64,000 nucleotides of DNA from Liolophura sinensis (taxonomy: Eukaryota > Mollusca > Polyplacophora > Chitonida > Chitonidae): contig NC_088295.1 of NCBI RefSeq assembly GCF_032854445.1, forward strand, positions 12,635,385 through 12,699,384. Direction: 5' to 3'. Shown piece by piece: positions 33,868 to 46,009 of this stretch. The notes beneath the pieces were generated by a model. That model was not told where the DNA came from, did no database searches, and worked only from the letters and a program-made list of their open reading frames with translations. Both the position numbers and the translations under genes were made by a program. Each line of letters begins with the position of its first letter. Positions within the stretch are counted from its first letter, which is position 1.

Positions 33868-36800
33868 CTGACAGAAAGTAAAGACGTGACAGGCTATTAC
33901 TGTGACAAGCAATGTGACTTGGACGGTACGTAAAAATACATACTTTTCTTTTATTTCTTTGACTATGGCCATGCATGATTCACCATTCTGAAGCTTAAGT
34001 CTTGATTTTTTTCCTTAGCTGGTAGCGATGGGTTTGTCTTGGAAACAAGTGAAGCAAACAGGAAAACCAACCTACCCTTAGAATTTGTTCCTGGAGTGAA
34101 AGAGCTCGTTGAACTCATCCAACCGTCTGTAAAGGCTTCTTTGAATAATTCAAACACTTCCTTGTCGTATATGATCAAAAAAATCTCCTAGATAACACCA
34201 CAAAAACACACTATTTGGTAAAGAACATAACAGGAAAACTAACACATACATATATATGGCCACTATAAGAACATGAATATGAAATTATATTTACTGTGAA
34301 TATATAATGACCTTGGATGAGACAGAGAAATGTTCCATTAACGACATTACTTTGAAAAGTTTCAAATGTGAAACATAAGTTATACCAGAAGCTTGCTGCA
34401 TACCTTTAATTCTAAATTTTGGGTATTTTGAATGAAGTGGCAAAGGGATGACTTAAAAGCTTGGATGAGGACGTCCGCTGGGTAGCCAAGTCCACCAGCG
34501 CCGACCGAAGGCAAACCAATAGATCGACTGTGGTGCTTGTTGGCCTCCGTTAAACACTTAGACACAATGTCCGTCACAGCCTGAGAACAATAAAGAAAAA
34601 AGTCAAACATTAAGCTGGTTAATAAAGTAAATGTTTGCGCCGCCCTATTAATTTATTTATTTATTTATTTGATTGGTGTTTTACGCCGTACTCAAGAATA
34701 TTTCCTTATACGACGGCGGCCAGCATTATGGCGGGTGGAAACCGGGCACAGCCCGGAGGAAACCCACGACCATCCGCAGGTTGCTGGCAGACCTTCCCAC
34801 TTACGGCCGGAGAGGAAGCCAGCATGAGCTGGACTTGAACTCACAGCGACCGGATTGGTGAGAGGCTCCTGGGTCATTACGCTGCCCTAGCGCGCTAACC
34901 GACGCCACCTTTTTAAGGACGTTGGTATTCTACCTCAGGATTAAAGCTGATATATTGCGAAGAAACCCTGTAAATCGGTGATCCGATGTTACTTTTCAAG
35001 ATTTCCGCAAATAGGTAATGCACCCACCTTTGCGCCGTATCTGGGATTCCAGCGGGGGCATACTGCATGGTAAACATATTCACATCGCAAATCCCCACGT
35101 GTCCGGGTTATCAAGACTTCCCCAAAATCAGCTGGGGTGTGATTTCTAGACAGTGCCTGCAACCAAATACGTCAAAATCATGATAACGCAAATTCATTTT
35201 CGTGCCTCTGGTACAATAACGATCTACAGTAAGTGAAAACATGTTTATGTTGGAGGATTGGTGTAGTTTGTGGTAACTATATATAGTAGTGACGTGTACA
35301 TGTCCAGTGATACTGGATGCCCATCTTTTGGGGTTCAACTTTAACCCCTATAACGGGAAGAACAAAGGAATACCTTTTGTAACTCTTGACCGCCGACTCT
35401 AAGAAAGGTTTTGGACAAAGCTCCACGACTTAGGTTCAACTCACGACCTACGACATTGACCAACACAGAGGCCTGAAACACAGCATCATCAGACAGGCCG
35501 GGTTAGGAATACATACAACAAAACCGATGAAAAGTTCAGTAAAAGGAATGATTATAGTCCGTTATGGATGTTAACGGGAGGCAAGTATATGAGGTTTCCT
35601 CCCACCATAATGTGGGCCGCCGTCGTATAAGTGAAATACTCTTGAGTATGGCGTAAAACACCAATCAAATAAATAAATAAAATCAAGTATATCAATTTAA
35701 CATCCGTGATGCCTTCAAAGAACTGTGACTACAAAGAAAAATCACACAGTCTAGACTAACCTTTCTAGGTATCTGGCTTATGGAATAATGTTTAAAATGC
35801 CATCATCCAAGGCAATTACCTGACTGTCCGTTATATTTCCTTGGCTGACCGTAACAGCGGGCCATCGATGTGGAATGCTATCAGGAGACCTATTCAAGAC
35901 AATTTCACTGTACATGAAACACAGAAAAAAATGACACTTCAAAAAGGCATAAAATATGTATGTGACATGCACGGACAGTCTTTCCACTGGATTCAAATGA
36001 GCTGTTGGATTCGGTCACGTAATTAACTATGCGCCACTTCCCCTTTTCTCTTCGAAAGATTTTAAAATACAGCTGTGAACACACAAACTGCGTCAAAAAC
36101 TTCCATATTAGAAGTAGGCCTAAAGGATAGTACTTCTTTCAAATGCCGGTTTTTGAAATCAAGTCTTCAAACTTCTGAAGTTATCAACGAACTGACGTAG
36201 CAGGTTCAGTAAGTCTGGCTTCTTCAGCTCATCAGCACTTCTCTGTTGTTTTGAAGGTAATGGTCTATACCTGGGAATTCCCCACGAAACATGAACAAGG
36301 CATTCAGGGAATAGCTCGCCTGACTGAGCAGTTTGTAACTGCATAATGTTCAAGTCATTCAAATATTGACCTCTAACCCCCCCTCCCCCCACCCCAAAAA
36401 TGTATGATTCATACACGGATATTATCCTCTAATTATATAGTGCTATCATCTTGCGATATTAATCCTAGAGCTTTGAGTAGATCATAAGGTTTGTTTTTGT
36501 TGCTTATATCAAAATGGCAAACACTGCCGACCCTTTGTCCTCTCGTCCCGGACGCCTGTCCCCACCACTGCCCTTGGCTCCGCGTGTTTGCCCAGTACCA
36601 GTCATGTCCAGCACACAAGGAGCCCTGTTTTCAACGGCCTGTATCAACGCGATACCCTGGTCTCGGAAAAATTCCCGTATACCTGTAACAAACATATTAT
36701 CAAGGTTACCCTCTCTAACTGGGGTAATTCACTCATTCGCCTAGAACTTAACTTACGCATTCCAACAATATTGAAAACTGTTGACTTATTCTCTTAGCAT

Positions 36801-37333
36801 GATTCCGTCCTAGTTTCGTTCATTATATACTTTCTTCGTTCTTTGATCACGGTGGTTTATGTTAAAGTCGTTTTGGCAATTGACCTTGCGATTATTGACC
36901 TAGAATGTCCATATTGGTTGACGGCTGGTATACGAATGTGTGGTTCGACGCACCGATTCCAGACCTGGACACTTACATGCACATCCCAAGCTCTTCAGAC
37001 TGGGTGTACCACCATATTCATAGTTGTGCTAACTTAAAGACTGCACACTGGGTATGTGGATAATGATATCTCATGTAAGACCAAAGTTAAATAGCGATGA
37101 ACTTGATCAGAGCAAAAATCTATCTGAACACATGACCATTCAGCCGTTTATACAGTAATATCATAGCTCGTTGACGGCACCCACTTACCTGGCTCCTCTA
37201 TATTTACTTCAGCGTTACACAGGCTCTTTAGAAAATCTTTCACCTTTTTTTCCACTTCTTCGGTAACTCCCTGTTTGCCACTTATTTCGATGCAAGGCTT
37301 CTCGTTGTTTAGCCAAACCTTGACTAATTCTCT

Positions 37334-37366
<33 letters not shown>

Positions 37367-40300
37367 CACAACAGAAAAACAATTTTAACAAAATGTGATC
37401 CATATGGATCCTTAGGCTTTCAATGATTTGTAAGCAAGATAGTAAGTAAAGGCTTAATCACACCCCCACCTACGACTAGTTAAGATAACCTGCGGAAAAA
37501 TCGCGATTCGTAAATGTCTGGATTGGTCGTACGATAAATCGTGCGGGATCATTGTGAATATAGATGAACCTGAAGATATCGTTAGCGACCAGGAGACCGT
37601 TGGAGTGTCGCAGGTGGTTTTTGTGCATACATAAAACCAACTATATGCGATTAGCTGCTATCTACATAAATTCAGACTAATCTTAGTCGGTCTGGGTATG
37701 TCGTTCGAACATTTTTGTCACAGTGCATCCCATTTCATGCAATCATGTGACTACGGCGAGTAAATATTAGTTCTTCAAGCGTCTATGTTCCTGTTTAGTT
37801 GCGACTACGATTTGATTGTGACGAATTGCATTGGTTGTAGGTGGTCGTATCTCTGCAGTGTCTAAATCTGCACTTACCTAAATAGGAAATCTGATTTCTT
37901 GTTCACAGCATAGCTTTCAGAAATACAGCTCTGTACTCTTCTATTCACTAAACCGTAACTTCGTGTGTGCTGTCTTTAACATATCAAAGCTGTATATACG
38001 GTACAAAATATATTTCCTTTAATCCTACAGTAATTACAACTTCATGTCACCCAGTTATTCGTGAATATAAAACTCACAACGTCACAATTAACACAAATGT
38101 ATCCGGCGAAACGACAGTAAGCCACTAAGCTCCATCTTTGGTCATGTCGGTTCTAGTCTGCATCGTTGAGAAAAAGACAACTCATTCCACAAAAGCGACT
38201 GCGACATAATTCGAGATCAGTTTTTAAGGCGTGGAACTGCGAGAATTGGGACCTTGCCTAATAAAGCATGTAGTATGGAGGTTATGTCATGACAGTAAGA
38301 AATATTTTTAGGCCACAAAATGTGAACAAAAAAAAAAACAAAAAAACACGATATCAGCCTTTGGGAGTCAGAAATGTCGGGTGATCTTGAAAGAAGTCTA
38401 TGTTTTTACATCTTAAGAGTTTCATGAAGCTGTCTATTTTGTATAATTTTGACGGGATTTTAAAATTACCTCCCAATGGATTAAAACAATACAGAACGTT
38501 TATCCAAAATTAAAATCTGTCTTCAAGCTATATAGGTCTTTAATTAGCTTATGTCGCTTCGGTTTGCCCTTCAACTTGCCCTTAACCACAGCTTACTCCT
38601 ATAAATGCATCGTTAAAACAGGAAAATAACGTCAAGGGAGGTAATTCCGTGCGGCCCTATTCCGACGGTCGAGTCTGTATTATTCCACCATGAGGTGATA
38701 TGAATTCAGAAGCACTTAAAATTCATGCGAAATCCGTTTTCGTCTGGTACAGCTTTGATATTTTGGGGGCAGCGCAGGCGACAGGAAGGAGATAAAGGTT
38801 AGTGAAAGTGTTGATTCAGACTGGTTAATGTGAGCTGACCTGGGAACATGACCAACAGATCTCCGTGCTAGTATCTCAGTGCTAATACTTACTGAGCGTT
38901 AGTCTCGATGTCTCTCAGGTGTTTCCGGGCGTGACGATCGAGGAACTTCGCCTCAGATAGTGACAATGAAACTTCTCGTTTCTGAGACTTGTTACTCTCC
39001 AGATAATCTTTGATGGATTGTATGGTCGCCTCGACATCTTGTTTGAACCCTTCGCACTCAACTGCAAAGTTTTGATGTTTAATAATCACTCCCTGATTTC
39101 GCATCGCATCACTAAGGAACACAGCAAACTCTGAACCTCTGCAAATGTCTTGATACTTGGGCTGCACCTTGAATTTCTTCGTGGAAAACAGCGTTTTCAC
39201 TTCTTTTGCGGCAGTATCAGCAGAGTCTTGGGACAGTGTCCATACTTTAAGACAATTATCCGCAAAAGACAGAGAAAATGGCTCAAAACCTGTTTCATTC
39301 AAGTGATTCCGAATTATATCCAATCGACTGGGTTGTGTGGCATAATGCAATAGATCAGATGACAACTGTGGAACTGTAGAACACTTCACTTTCTCTAAAG
39401 CATCGTATAAATCCAGTTTTGCTTGGTCAACATCATCTTTGGGGCCTTTAATGATAACTATGCCATTTGAGGCGATGTTGACAGAGCACTCCCTTTCAGT
39501 TTTATAAAATCCGTCTTCCTTCAGTACCTGCAGCTGGTTTGTCTTCTCCATCAGGTTATCCATCACAGTCTCCACAAAATGGCGTCTCTCACTAGCGCGT
39601 GTATGGCGAGAATCACAACCGTTCTCTGGATATTGGTGATATTGGTGAGATGCCCCTAGTTCTTGTCTCACTTCTGGACTGGAGCTTTCACCTCGAAAGC
39701 CCATTGGATCAGGTTGTCTCTGGTTGTAGGGCTGAAGCTTGGAGTTTGTGACAGGCAAATCACCTTCCATAGCTGGCTGCCGGCATGTCCGATTGCAATT
39801 GTCATCTTGTTGAGCATTTCCTTCCCACTGATTTTGCTGAGTGATCGTGGAATGGTCCATATCTCTTTCATCTTGACTCTGCCAGTTGGTTCTGGATAGG
39901 TCCATGTCTCTTTCATCTTGACTCTGCCAGTTGGTTCTGGATAGGTCCATGTCTCCTTCATCTTGACTCTGCCAGTTGGATCTGGATAGGTCCATGTCTC
40001 TTTCATCTTGACTCTGCCAGTTGGTTCTGGATAGGTCCATATCTCTTTCATCTTGACTCCGCAGGTTGACTCTGGAACGGTTCATATCTTTCTCATCTTG
40101 TTCCCGCTGGTTGTCTCTGGAACAGTCCATAACTCTTTTACATCGATCCCCCCGGTTGATTCTGGAATTGTCCAGGTCCCGTTCATCTCCTCCTTGTTCT
40201 AAGACATGCTGCTGTTCTGAGATATCTACTGTGCCCAGGAAGGGTTGCAACGACACTCTTCTTCCACTGACCTTATGCTCGCGGCGAAGAACTCTTTCAG

Positions 40301-41753
40301 CATCTACCCGTAGACAAGACAAACAGTTGAAAGAGATATAATTAGCTATAATATTTTATGACTTAACAGAAGATCCAGTATTTGTTTTATTGCACAACAT
40401 ATAAGACGAAGGTCGACCGTTTAAAACCTGTGAAACCCACCATGTTGAGGTCTTACACAGAAATTTTTCAAATTGGGTAAGCTGGTGTATAATTTTATTT
40501 GTGATACCCATGTTCTTTTAACTATGATACAAATATATACAGTCAAAATTAATAAATATTATAAATGAACAGTTTTTTTTTATTACTAAGATACAGTAAA
40601 CTTCCGAATAGGGGACACTGAGATCATAAATCATACGACATCATGCACCTTTGTGCTAACCATTGCTCAGAAGTGTGCTCAAACAAACCACCTGGAACAT
40701 ATTAAGAGTAAAGATTAATGATAATGAGTCACGGCCGATATACCTATCTCCTTTTCGAATGTAACCCAAGCGTTTCCGCGATGTTTATTAACGCATACGC
40801 TAACAATCCGTCCCCCACTTGATCGCTTTGCGTTTGAGAAGTACAGCTCTAACAGTTCTTCAGACGTCCCCGGATCCACATTCAACACACACAGTGTTTT
40901 CATTTGCCATTCCTCGGCCGTCACAGTGTGCGACGCCAAGGGGCGAGCTGCGCACTTTCGATTCAGTTCCCTCATGTCTGTGGGATGAAATACAATGGAT
41001 ACAGAATTGAAGTCCAAGTATACGCTAACGTGAAGTATATGTCAGATAAAAAATCATTAAACAAAGCCCAGGAAGTTAGTTCAATTATTACCTTTTTTAT
41101 AGATTTTTGTCAACCTAATAAAATCGTTTGAACCTACTGATTCTACAGAGGCCGTTTCTGATCATATGGGGACGAGTGACGTCACAACAGGTTAGATTTC
41201 ACAATTCAAAATGCATACACTGAAGAAACAGATGGGACGCCACAGATACCTTCTGGGTCGCCACTACAGACCACCGTAGAATTTGAGTAAAAGAATAAAT
41301 AGGCCTATTTTTCTGGACAGTGTTTAATGGTCTTTCGTGTACTCATGTGTTTTTTCATCTTTCATATACTTAATTTTACGGGTTTTTTGCCTTTGTAATC
41401 AAAATTGTTACCGGTTAGGCCAATCACATCCTACATAAAAAAAACCTACCTCGACTGAGGTTAGCCATGTAAGGTGTGGATGACATCATAAGCAAATACA
41501 AATATATCAAACACAAAAAAATCATAAAGACTTTTATAAAATGTTTTTTTCTTGATATCATACACTAGGTCTATTCACATACATGAGATCCAGGAAGTGG
41601 TTTCATAAGTCTATAAGAAAGACAAGTAGACTTACCAATTTCTGTTTCTATTTCAACGACTGCAACCGGAGGGACGAAGTGCAAAACTCGCACCTCTTTG
41701 TCAGTTAGTATTTCCATATAACATGTTAACATCTCTTCAGACCCATACACTTC
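32107..41753 (-). CDS. PARP14-like: PARP14-type mono/poly-ADP-ribosyltransferase (5'-partial)
   Basis: Exons 5' to 3': 41753-41636, 40977-40744, 40303-38893, 37331-37189, one starting at 36682, then 35907-35820, 35472-35374, 35156-35028, 34580-34404, 34187-34076, 33867-33679, 33336-32677 and 32351-32107 (stop TGA). Phases agree at every junction except between 36682 and 35907, where the exon end or an extra exon is not resolved. The order is RRM-like, repeat linker, KH-like segments, a macro domain, KH-like, PARP catalytic. This is the PARP14 plan, but only one macro domain was found against three in vertebrates, and no WWE domain. Such enzymes attach ADP-ribose to proteins from NAD+; vertebrate relatives act in interferon and antiviral signalling. 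The first exon found enters in phase 0 and has no start codon, so the 5' end lies to the right. Confidence 0.87.
34076..35907 (-). CDS. PARP14-like: Macro domain, five exons of the PARP14-type gene
   Basis: Exons 35907-35820 (VTVSQGNITDSQ), 35472-35374 (SVLVNVVGRELNLSRGALSK), 35156-35028 (GEVLITRTRGDLRCEYVYHA), 34580-34404 (IGLPSVGAGGLGYP) and 34187-34076 (EIFLIIYDKEVFELF). They follow the macro order: GdIt, aDvlVN, catalytic-loop region, vHAV, and the P.vGaG.lGyP loop. The usual NaAN signature is replaced by NVVG, so ADP-ribose hydrolase activity is unlikely and binding is uncertain. Confidence 0.85.
34650..34912 (-). mobile_element. SINE family A, full-length
   Basis: A well-preserved copy in a PARP intron: (AATA) tail at the left, GATTGGTGTTTTACGCCG, CCACGACCATCCGCAGG, then the tRNA-like head with box B GGACTTGAACTC reading in reverse. 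Confidence 0.92.
35592..35683 (+). mobile_element. SINE family A, 3' fragment
   Basis: GTTTCCTCCCACCATAATG to GTAAAACACCAATCAAATAA and the AATA tail, inside a PARP intron. Confidence 0.85.
36490..36682 (-). CDS. PARP14-like: Linker exon before the macro domain; 3' end unresolved
   Basis: The acceptor at 36682 joins the KH-like exon in phase 1 and opens GIREFFRDQGIALIQAVENR, then a Gly/Arg-rich stretch (RGAKGSGGDRRPGRED) reaching a stop near 36504. No donor was found that gives the phase 2 needed by the macro exon at 35907. An open frame at 36159-36416 (SGELFPECLVHVSWGIPR) and another at 35990-36060 (LYFKIFRREKGKWRIV) are possible extra exons, but their splice sites are weak. Confidence 0.5.
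37189..37331 (-). CDS. PARP14-like: KH-like exon of the PARP14-type gene
   Basis: A 143-nt exon joining the large repeat exon in phase 2 and leaving in phase 1. It encodes ELVKVWLNNEKPCIEISGK and then EVEKKVKDFLKSLC, an alternation of strand and helix like the KH-type repeats between the RRM and macro parts of PARP14. Its acceptor follows directly after a TAA/TTA microsatellite. Confidence 0.75.
37335..37364. repeat. (TAA)n microsatellite forming the 3' splice region
   Basis: Ten TAA units on the plus strand. On the gene strand this reads (TTA)n followed by CAG and the exon, so the microsatellite takes the place of the pyrimidine tract. Confidence 0.9.
38893..40303 (-). CDS. PARP14-like: Large central exon: end of RRM, 15-residue repeats, KH-like segments
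   Basis: A 1,411-nt exon. The first 30 residues finish an RRM-like fold (AERVLRREHKVSGRRVSLQP). A linker of about 110 residues follows with a 15-residue repeat (SQDERDMDLSRTNWQ), rich in Asp, Arg, Ser and Gln and probably disordered. After a Pro/Gln-rich stretch, residues from about RHFVETVMDNLMEKTNQ on look like two KH-type repeats as in PARP14 (IVIIKGPKDDVDQAKLDLYD; VQPKYQDICRGSEFAVFLSD). It ends at donor GTAAGT in phase 2. Confidence 0.85.
39855..40130. repeat. 45-bp coding minisatellite in the PARP14-type gene
   Basis: TCATCTTGACTCTGCCAG-type units start at 39868, 39913, 39958, 40003, 40048 and 40093. The central units are almost identical and the edges diverged. The 45-bp period keeps the reading frame and gives the 15-residue protein repeat. 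Confidence 0.95.
40744..41753 (-). CDS. PARP14-like: RRM-like exons of the PARP14-type gene (most 5' found)
   Basis: Exon 41753-41636 encodes EVYGSEEMLTCYMEILTDKE then VLHFVPPVAVVEIETEI. Exon 40977-40744 encodes LCVLNVDPGTSEELLELYFS, GGRIVSVCVNK and AWVTFEKEI. The latter is the PARP10/14-type RRM (beta strand, helix ELLELYF, GG.V..V, a.VtFe). The methionine in DMRELNRKC is not taken as the start, because the upstream exon joins in frame. Confidence 0.82.
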
Positions 41754-41759
41754 CTATAT

Positions 41760-44700
41760 AATGTTAAGAATACAAGGACATTTTTATTGTTTTTGCACCT
41801 TACTCATGAATATTTTGTTTATATGTACACGATGGCAGTGAGGTTCATGGCTGGAGAAAATCACTCAACCCAGATGGAAACCAAGCAAACCAGGGGTAAA
41901 CCGAGCAAGATAAGAAAAACATGGATCAATAAAGTATCACAAATATAAGGCTTACAAGGCATGAAATTTTTTTTCGTGATGTTGCATAGAGAAGATATCG
42001 CAGCTCAAAGTATAAGGGTAGCTTACGATAATAACATTCAAAGCACCGCCATGTTATAAATTTTAATCTATAGGTGCGAGTTATTTATACAACCCAAGAA
42101 CGCAACTGTTTCCACTAAGGTCACAAAGGCACTGTTTTGCCTTATGGTCATATGATCATGAGCGTGCGGTACGAGTGACATAGGTTTTTCGACTTTTTAA
42201 AACGGCATTGGCCACGGCCAAGTAACAATTCTGGAATAACAGTTGATTTGTAGAGTTACCCAGCGCGCCAGGACAAATGGCTTTGGTCGTTTAAAACTGC
42301 TTAAACCCATCTTCCAAAAAACTAAGGTTATATTATTTCTCGTCTTTTGTTTTCAGTGCATTTTGAATTCACTGCCGATCTTGCGACAGACGAAATTACA
42401 TGTATTAGAAAACAAAGCAAATAGAGTACTTTCAACTGGAGGAAACCACCAGCCAGTGCCAGAAACCTAGGAAACCTGCTGACATAAAGCCATCACCGCG
42501 TCACCTCATCGGTCTCGGGTCACTGACCTGGGGCAGTTTGGTTGTTACTCAGACATCAGTATACAGTCTATGGTATCCTCATGCATGAGTGGATCATCCC
42601 TCTGAAGGATTTCCCACAGACGCCATGCAAGACTAGACATGCAGGCTCACACATGTATACATGTAGGTTACGTGTAGAAGAATATGTCCACATCTATAAT
42701 ACATAGCAAGGAGGCATTAGGAAAACATTTTCGCTTTCACTTTTGATTTTATTATACAACACAAATCTGAGGGAAAAAAGATCCAGTGGTTAGTGTTGCA
42801 TACATGTATTCATTTGCATTTGATTGTTGTTAGTGACATTAACGTACTATTATACGTGTATGTGTTAACACGGGGCTGTGCATGTATATGCATAGACACC
42901 ATATAGTATGTCATAGTATCAGACTGACACAGCGTTCATACACGGAACAGGCAGCCTACCTTCAGGAGGATCTTCATCTTCAGAGCAGCACCTATGTGGT
43001 GAACAATATACATCAGGGTAGAATTATGGTGGTGACCTTTGTTGTGCCTGTACACACACACACAAACACACACACATTGTAGTGAAAGACAACACCTGAC
43101 TAATGTTTATGTTCACTGAAAGACTGCCATCCAAGGCATCATAAACCGGCATTAAATATTTTTTAGATTTTTTTCAACCCAGTAAAAGTTCTGTGAAGTT
43201 ATTTTCCGTATTGTGGTCAAAGCAGAAGCTTATGGCAGATAAATGCTGTGGACTTCGGCGGTGATAAATAGCTTTCTCGGAAACTGGACATTTCTGAAAG
43301 GATATTTCTTCCACTGCTTGAACAGTTGATACAGTAAGCCTGCTATATCGTTTACAGTTTAAGTAGCCTGCCGATGCACGACAGGGGTGTTCATGGTGCA
43401 GGTCGTCGCCTCCGGAGAGGTTGTGCTGGTGATTTTGGCCCCTATTAAATATTTATAAAATTACAATAGGATTGTTGTTGAACCAGATTCATGCTCAATT
43501 CTGAAACAAATGGAAACTAGAACTGCATGTAGTTATACGGCTTCCAAGCGGTCTGTACACACACAGCTTTTGGCGTCCACATGCCCTTAAACCGCTGTGC
43601 TCAGCAGCATGTATAGAGACTGTTCCTTTGATCTACTGCTCGTGAATTAGAATAAACGCCCTGTATCCAGCATTCTACAGTGAACGGGTTCCATGCCGTT
43701 TAGCACGAAGCTCCCGTGTTATGTGAACAGGAAGATTTGTCAATTGCTTTGCATGTACCAAAGAACAAAAGTAAGTCTTACAGATTTGTAATCCTGAGGT
43801 CAAGGAATACTAGACAGAGTTTTTATTTAATCATTTAGCAAGTTTATAGACTTGACCTACTTTTTAGCTAATTTCATTGGAAAGTTACTGCACAACTTGC
43901 GTAGCAAACAAAATTTTTTTCACAACAAAACTTGCAAGTAAAATATCATCCACAGACCATTCGTCATTTTACGGAAAAATAGGGTTTAAGCTCATCTATA
44001 AATTTCAAAATGGCTGCTAAATCACGTGACTAGCCAGACAGCACAAAACGTCAAAAGCTGCTTCTCATGTCCCTTATTAAAAGTGCGACGTTTGTTTTAC
44101 TACCTTCACCGGTTTTTGGAGATATTGCAATTTTAAGAGCTGACCATGAATAAAAGTAACAAGTTTTTTAAACGCATTTTAACTGTTTACATCAAGCATA
44201 CCTACATTTAAAGCCTAGTAAATCTTGGCATCACTGAGGCTGATCTGGCCATTCGACTGTGGTTGAATTATATGCTTCAGTTTTGTGGTGGTGACTTTTA
44301 AGGCGAGAGCAGTGCTGACCTAGTTATCGCGGACGTCAGAGAATGCACCTCAGCTTGAACACGACGTTTCAACATTTTTAAACTGTATGTTATGAAAGAA
44401 AACAGAAAAAAACCATCCCTTGAATGTGAGAAAGACAAAAGAGAAAAAATTCTGCAATTCTCATAAACTTTGGAAAAAATTATATCATAAAATTTATTTA
44501 CTTTTAAGTGTTGTCCGGTGAGATGCCGTCTCATCATTCCCAACAACCTTCAGCATCCCTAATGAACTTTTGACTGACTGATATTGTTATTTAGAAACTG
44601 CTGACTAAACAGCAAAATGAGCGACAAAAATGCATTTGTAGAATTTGAACAGCTTGTCTAAGGCCTAGGGTCTACTGGGGAGATGAATGCGGTTTGGGCC

Positions 44701-45690
44701 GAGACGGTATGCTACATAATTTGTGATACCGTCGTTGAATATTACACGGCTTGTAAGTCAACTAATTTTACGTCTGTGGTGGTCCGTAATTAATACAAAC
44801 CTATCCCACAATACTGTGTGAAATGACCCCTCGGCTATATGTAAAACTAAATCATTGTAAACGATCTGAAAATGATGTCTTATGCAGTAGTTCGGTAATA
44901 CTAATATCGCTTCATGGAGTGAATCGATAAAGGCTACAGATCCGTGACAACCATGACCTCATTTGAGACCTGCTGAAAGATTTGGCCGTACAAAACGTGA
45001 ACACACACGACCGTACTTAACACCATAAGTTATTTCCTTCCCTTTCCTCTATGTAACGATAACACACGACAAACACAAAGGCTATGTACATACCGATAGG
45101 CCTCGAGCCGCAAGGGTGAATCGTGCAGATGGAAATTCATACACGTGTAAATACTCAATAATGTTGACAACTGGCTACATCAAGCTGGACATGTCACTTA
45201 CCACGGCTGTGTCTGGCAAGTACGTGTCAATGGAAACCCAAAGGACGAAGAAAGATGGCTGATTATAACCCTCGTACAGAAAATGAAAGTAAGGTATAGA
45301 CATGCGTCATCGATGACGTATGGGAAAATCCACTCTCGTGCTGCGGGGATGCCCTTATCTTCACAAAACAATTCTGCAAAGCTCGTGTAATAATACGAAG
45401 GTCTCGTGCAGCGTAGACAGCTTATAGCGTAAATTTGCACGATGACAAGGTGAAAATAATGCATGAACGCACGGCATTATATATGAAACCTTCAGAATAA
45501 AATGGGATAAATATATAGCAGAACTGAATGAAGCGTAAATTGACAGATGTAAGTATTTCAGGCTAGAAGCACGCATAATTAAGTATACGTGTGTCTATAA
45601 TAATATTAAATGACAATAACGCTCTGAAGAAATGGATACGATAGAAACAAAAAATAAGACAAAAAAAATACAATTCCGTAAAAAAAACAC
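41760..45690. other. Intergenic stretch between the PARP14-type gene and the tRNA
   Basis: It should contain the 5' exons or promoter of the PARP gene if these are near; no further exon was recognised. There is a short (AC)-rich run at 43051-43076. A diverged repeat at 41795-41900 (CTTACTCATGAATATTTTG) faintly recalls SINE A. Otherwise nothing was seen. Confidence 0.4.
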
Positions 45691-45696
45691 AAAAAA
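45691..45696 (-). terminator. RNA polymerase III terminator of tRNA-Leu
   Basis: On the tRNA strand, six T residues begin 6 bases after the discriminator base, with a second T run behind. This is the normal Pol III stop. Confidence 0.8.
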
Positions 45697-45701
45697 TGTA
45701 G

Positions 45702-45782
45702 TGGCAGCGGTGGATTCGAACCCACGCCTCCGAAGAGACTGGTGCCTTAAACCAGCGCCTTAGACCGCTCGGCCACGCTACC
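45702..45782 (-). tRNA. tRNA-Leu: tRNA-Leu (anticodon AAG)
   Basis: An intronless 81-nt gene. The acceptor stem GGTAGCG pairs with CGCTGCC, followed by discriminator A. Box A is GTGGCCGAGCGG and box B is GGGTTCGAATCCC. The anticodon arm CTGGT-TTAAGGC-ACCAG gives anticodon AAG. A long variable arm (GTCTCTTCGGAGGC) marks a class II tRNA. CCA is not encoded, as expected in a eukaryote. Confidence 0.97.
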
Positions 45783-46009
45783 AGTTGCTCCTGTACTGTT
45801 TAACAATTAAACAGATTTATTGTAATAATAAACGATGTGAACATGTAACTAAGGATTTCATTTTTTTTTGACCGCATGGTGGATTAAATGATGAAATGAG
45901 AGTTAGTTTAAAATATTTCAACATTCTGTGTTAAAGACCGCGTAATCGACGTAACGGCGAAGGACTATCACAGCTTACGGTCAAAGGGAGACAACTCGGT
46001 CAAACCAAT

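Noticed and set aside
43051-43076. Short AC-rich run with nearby 66-codon frame
   Set aside because: Simple sequence; no gene features.
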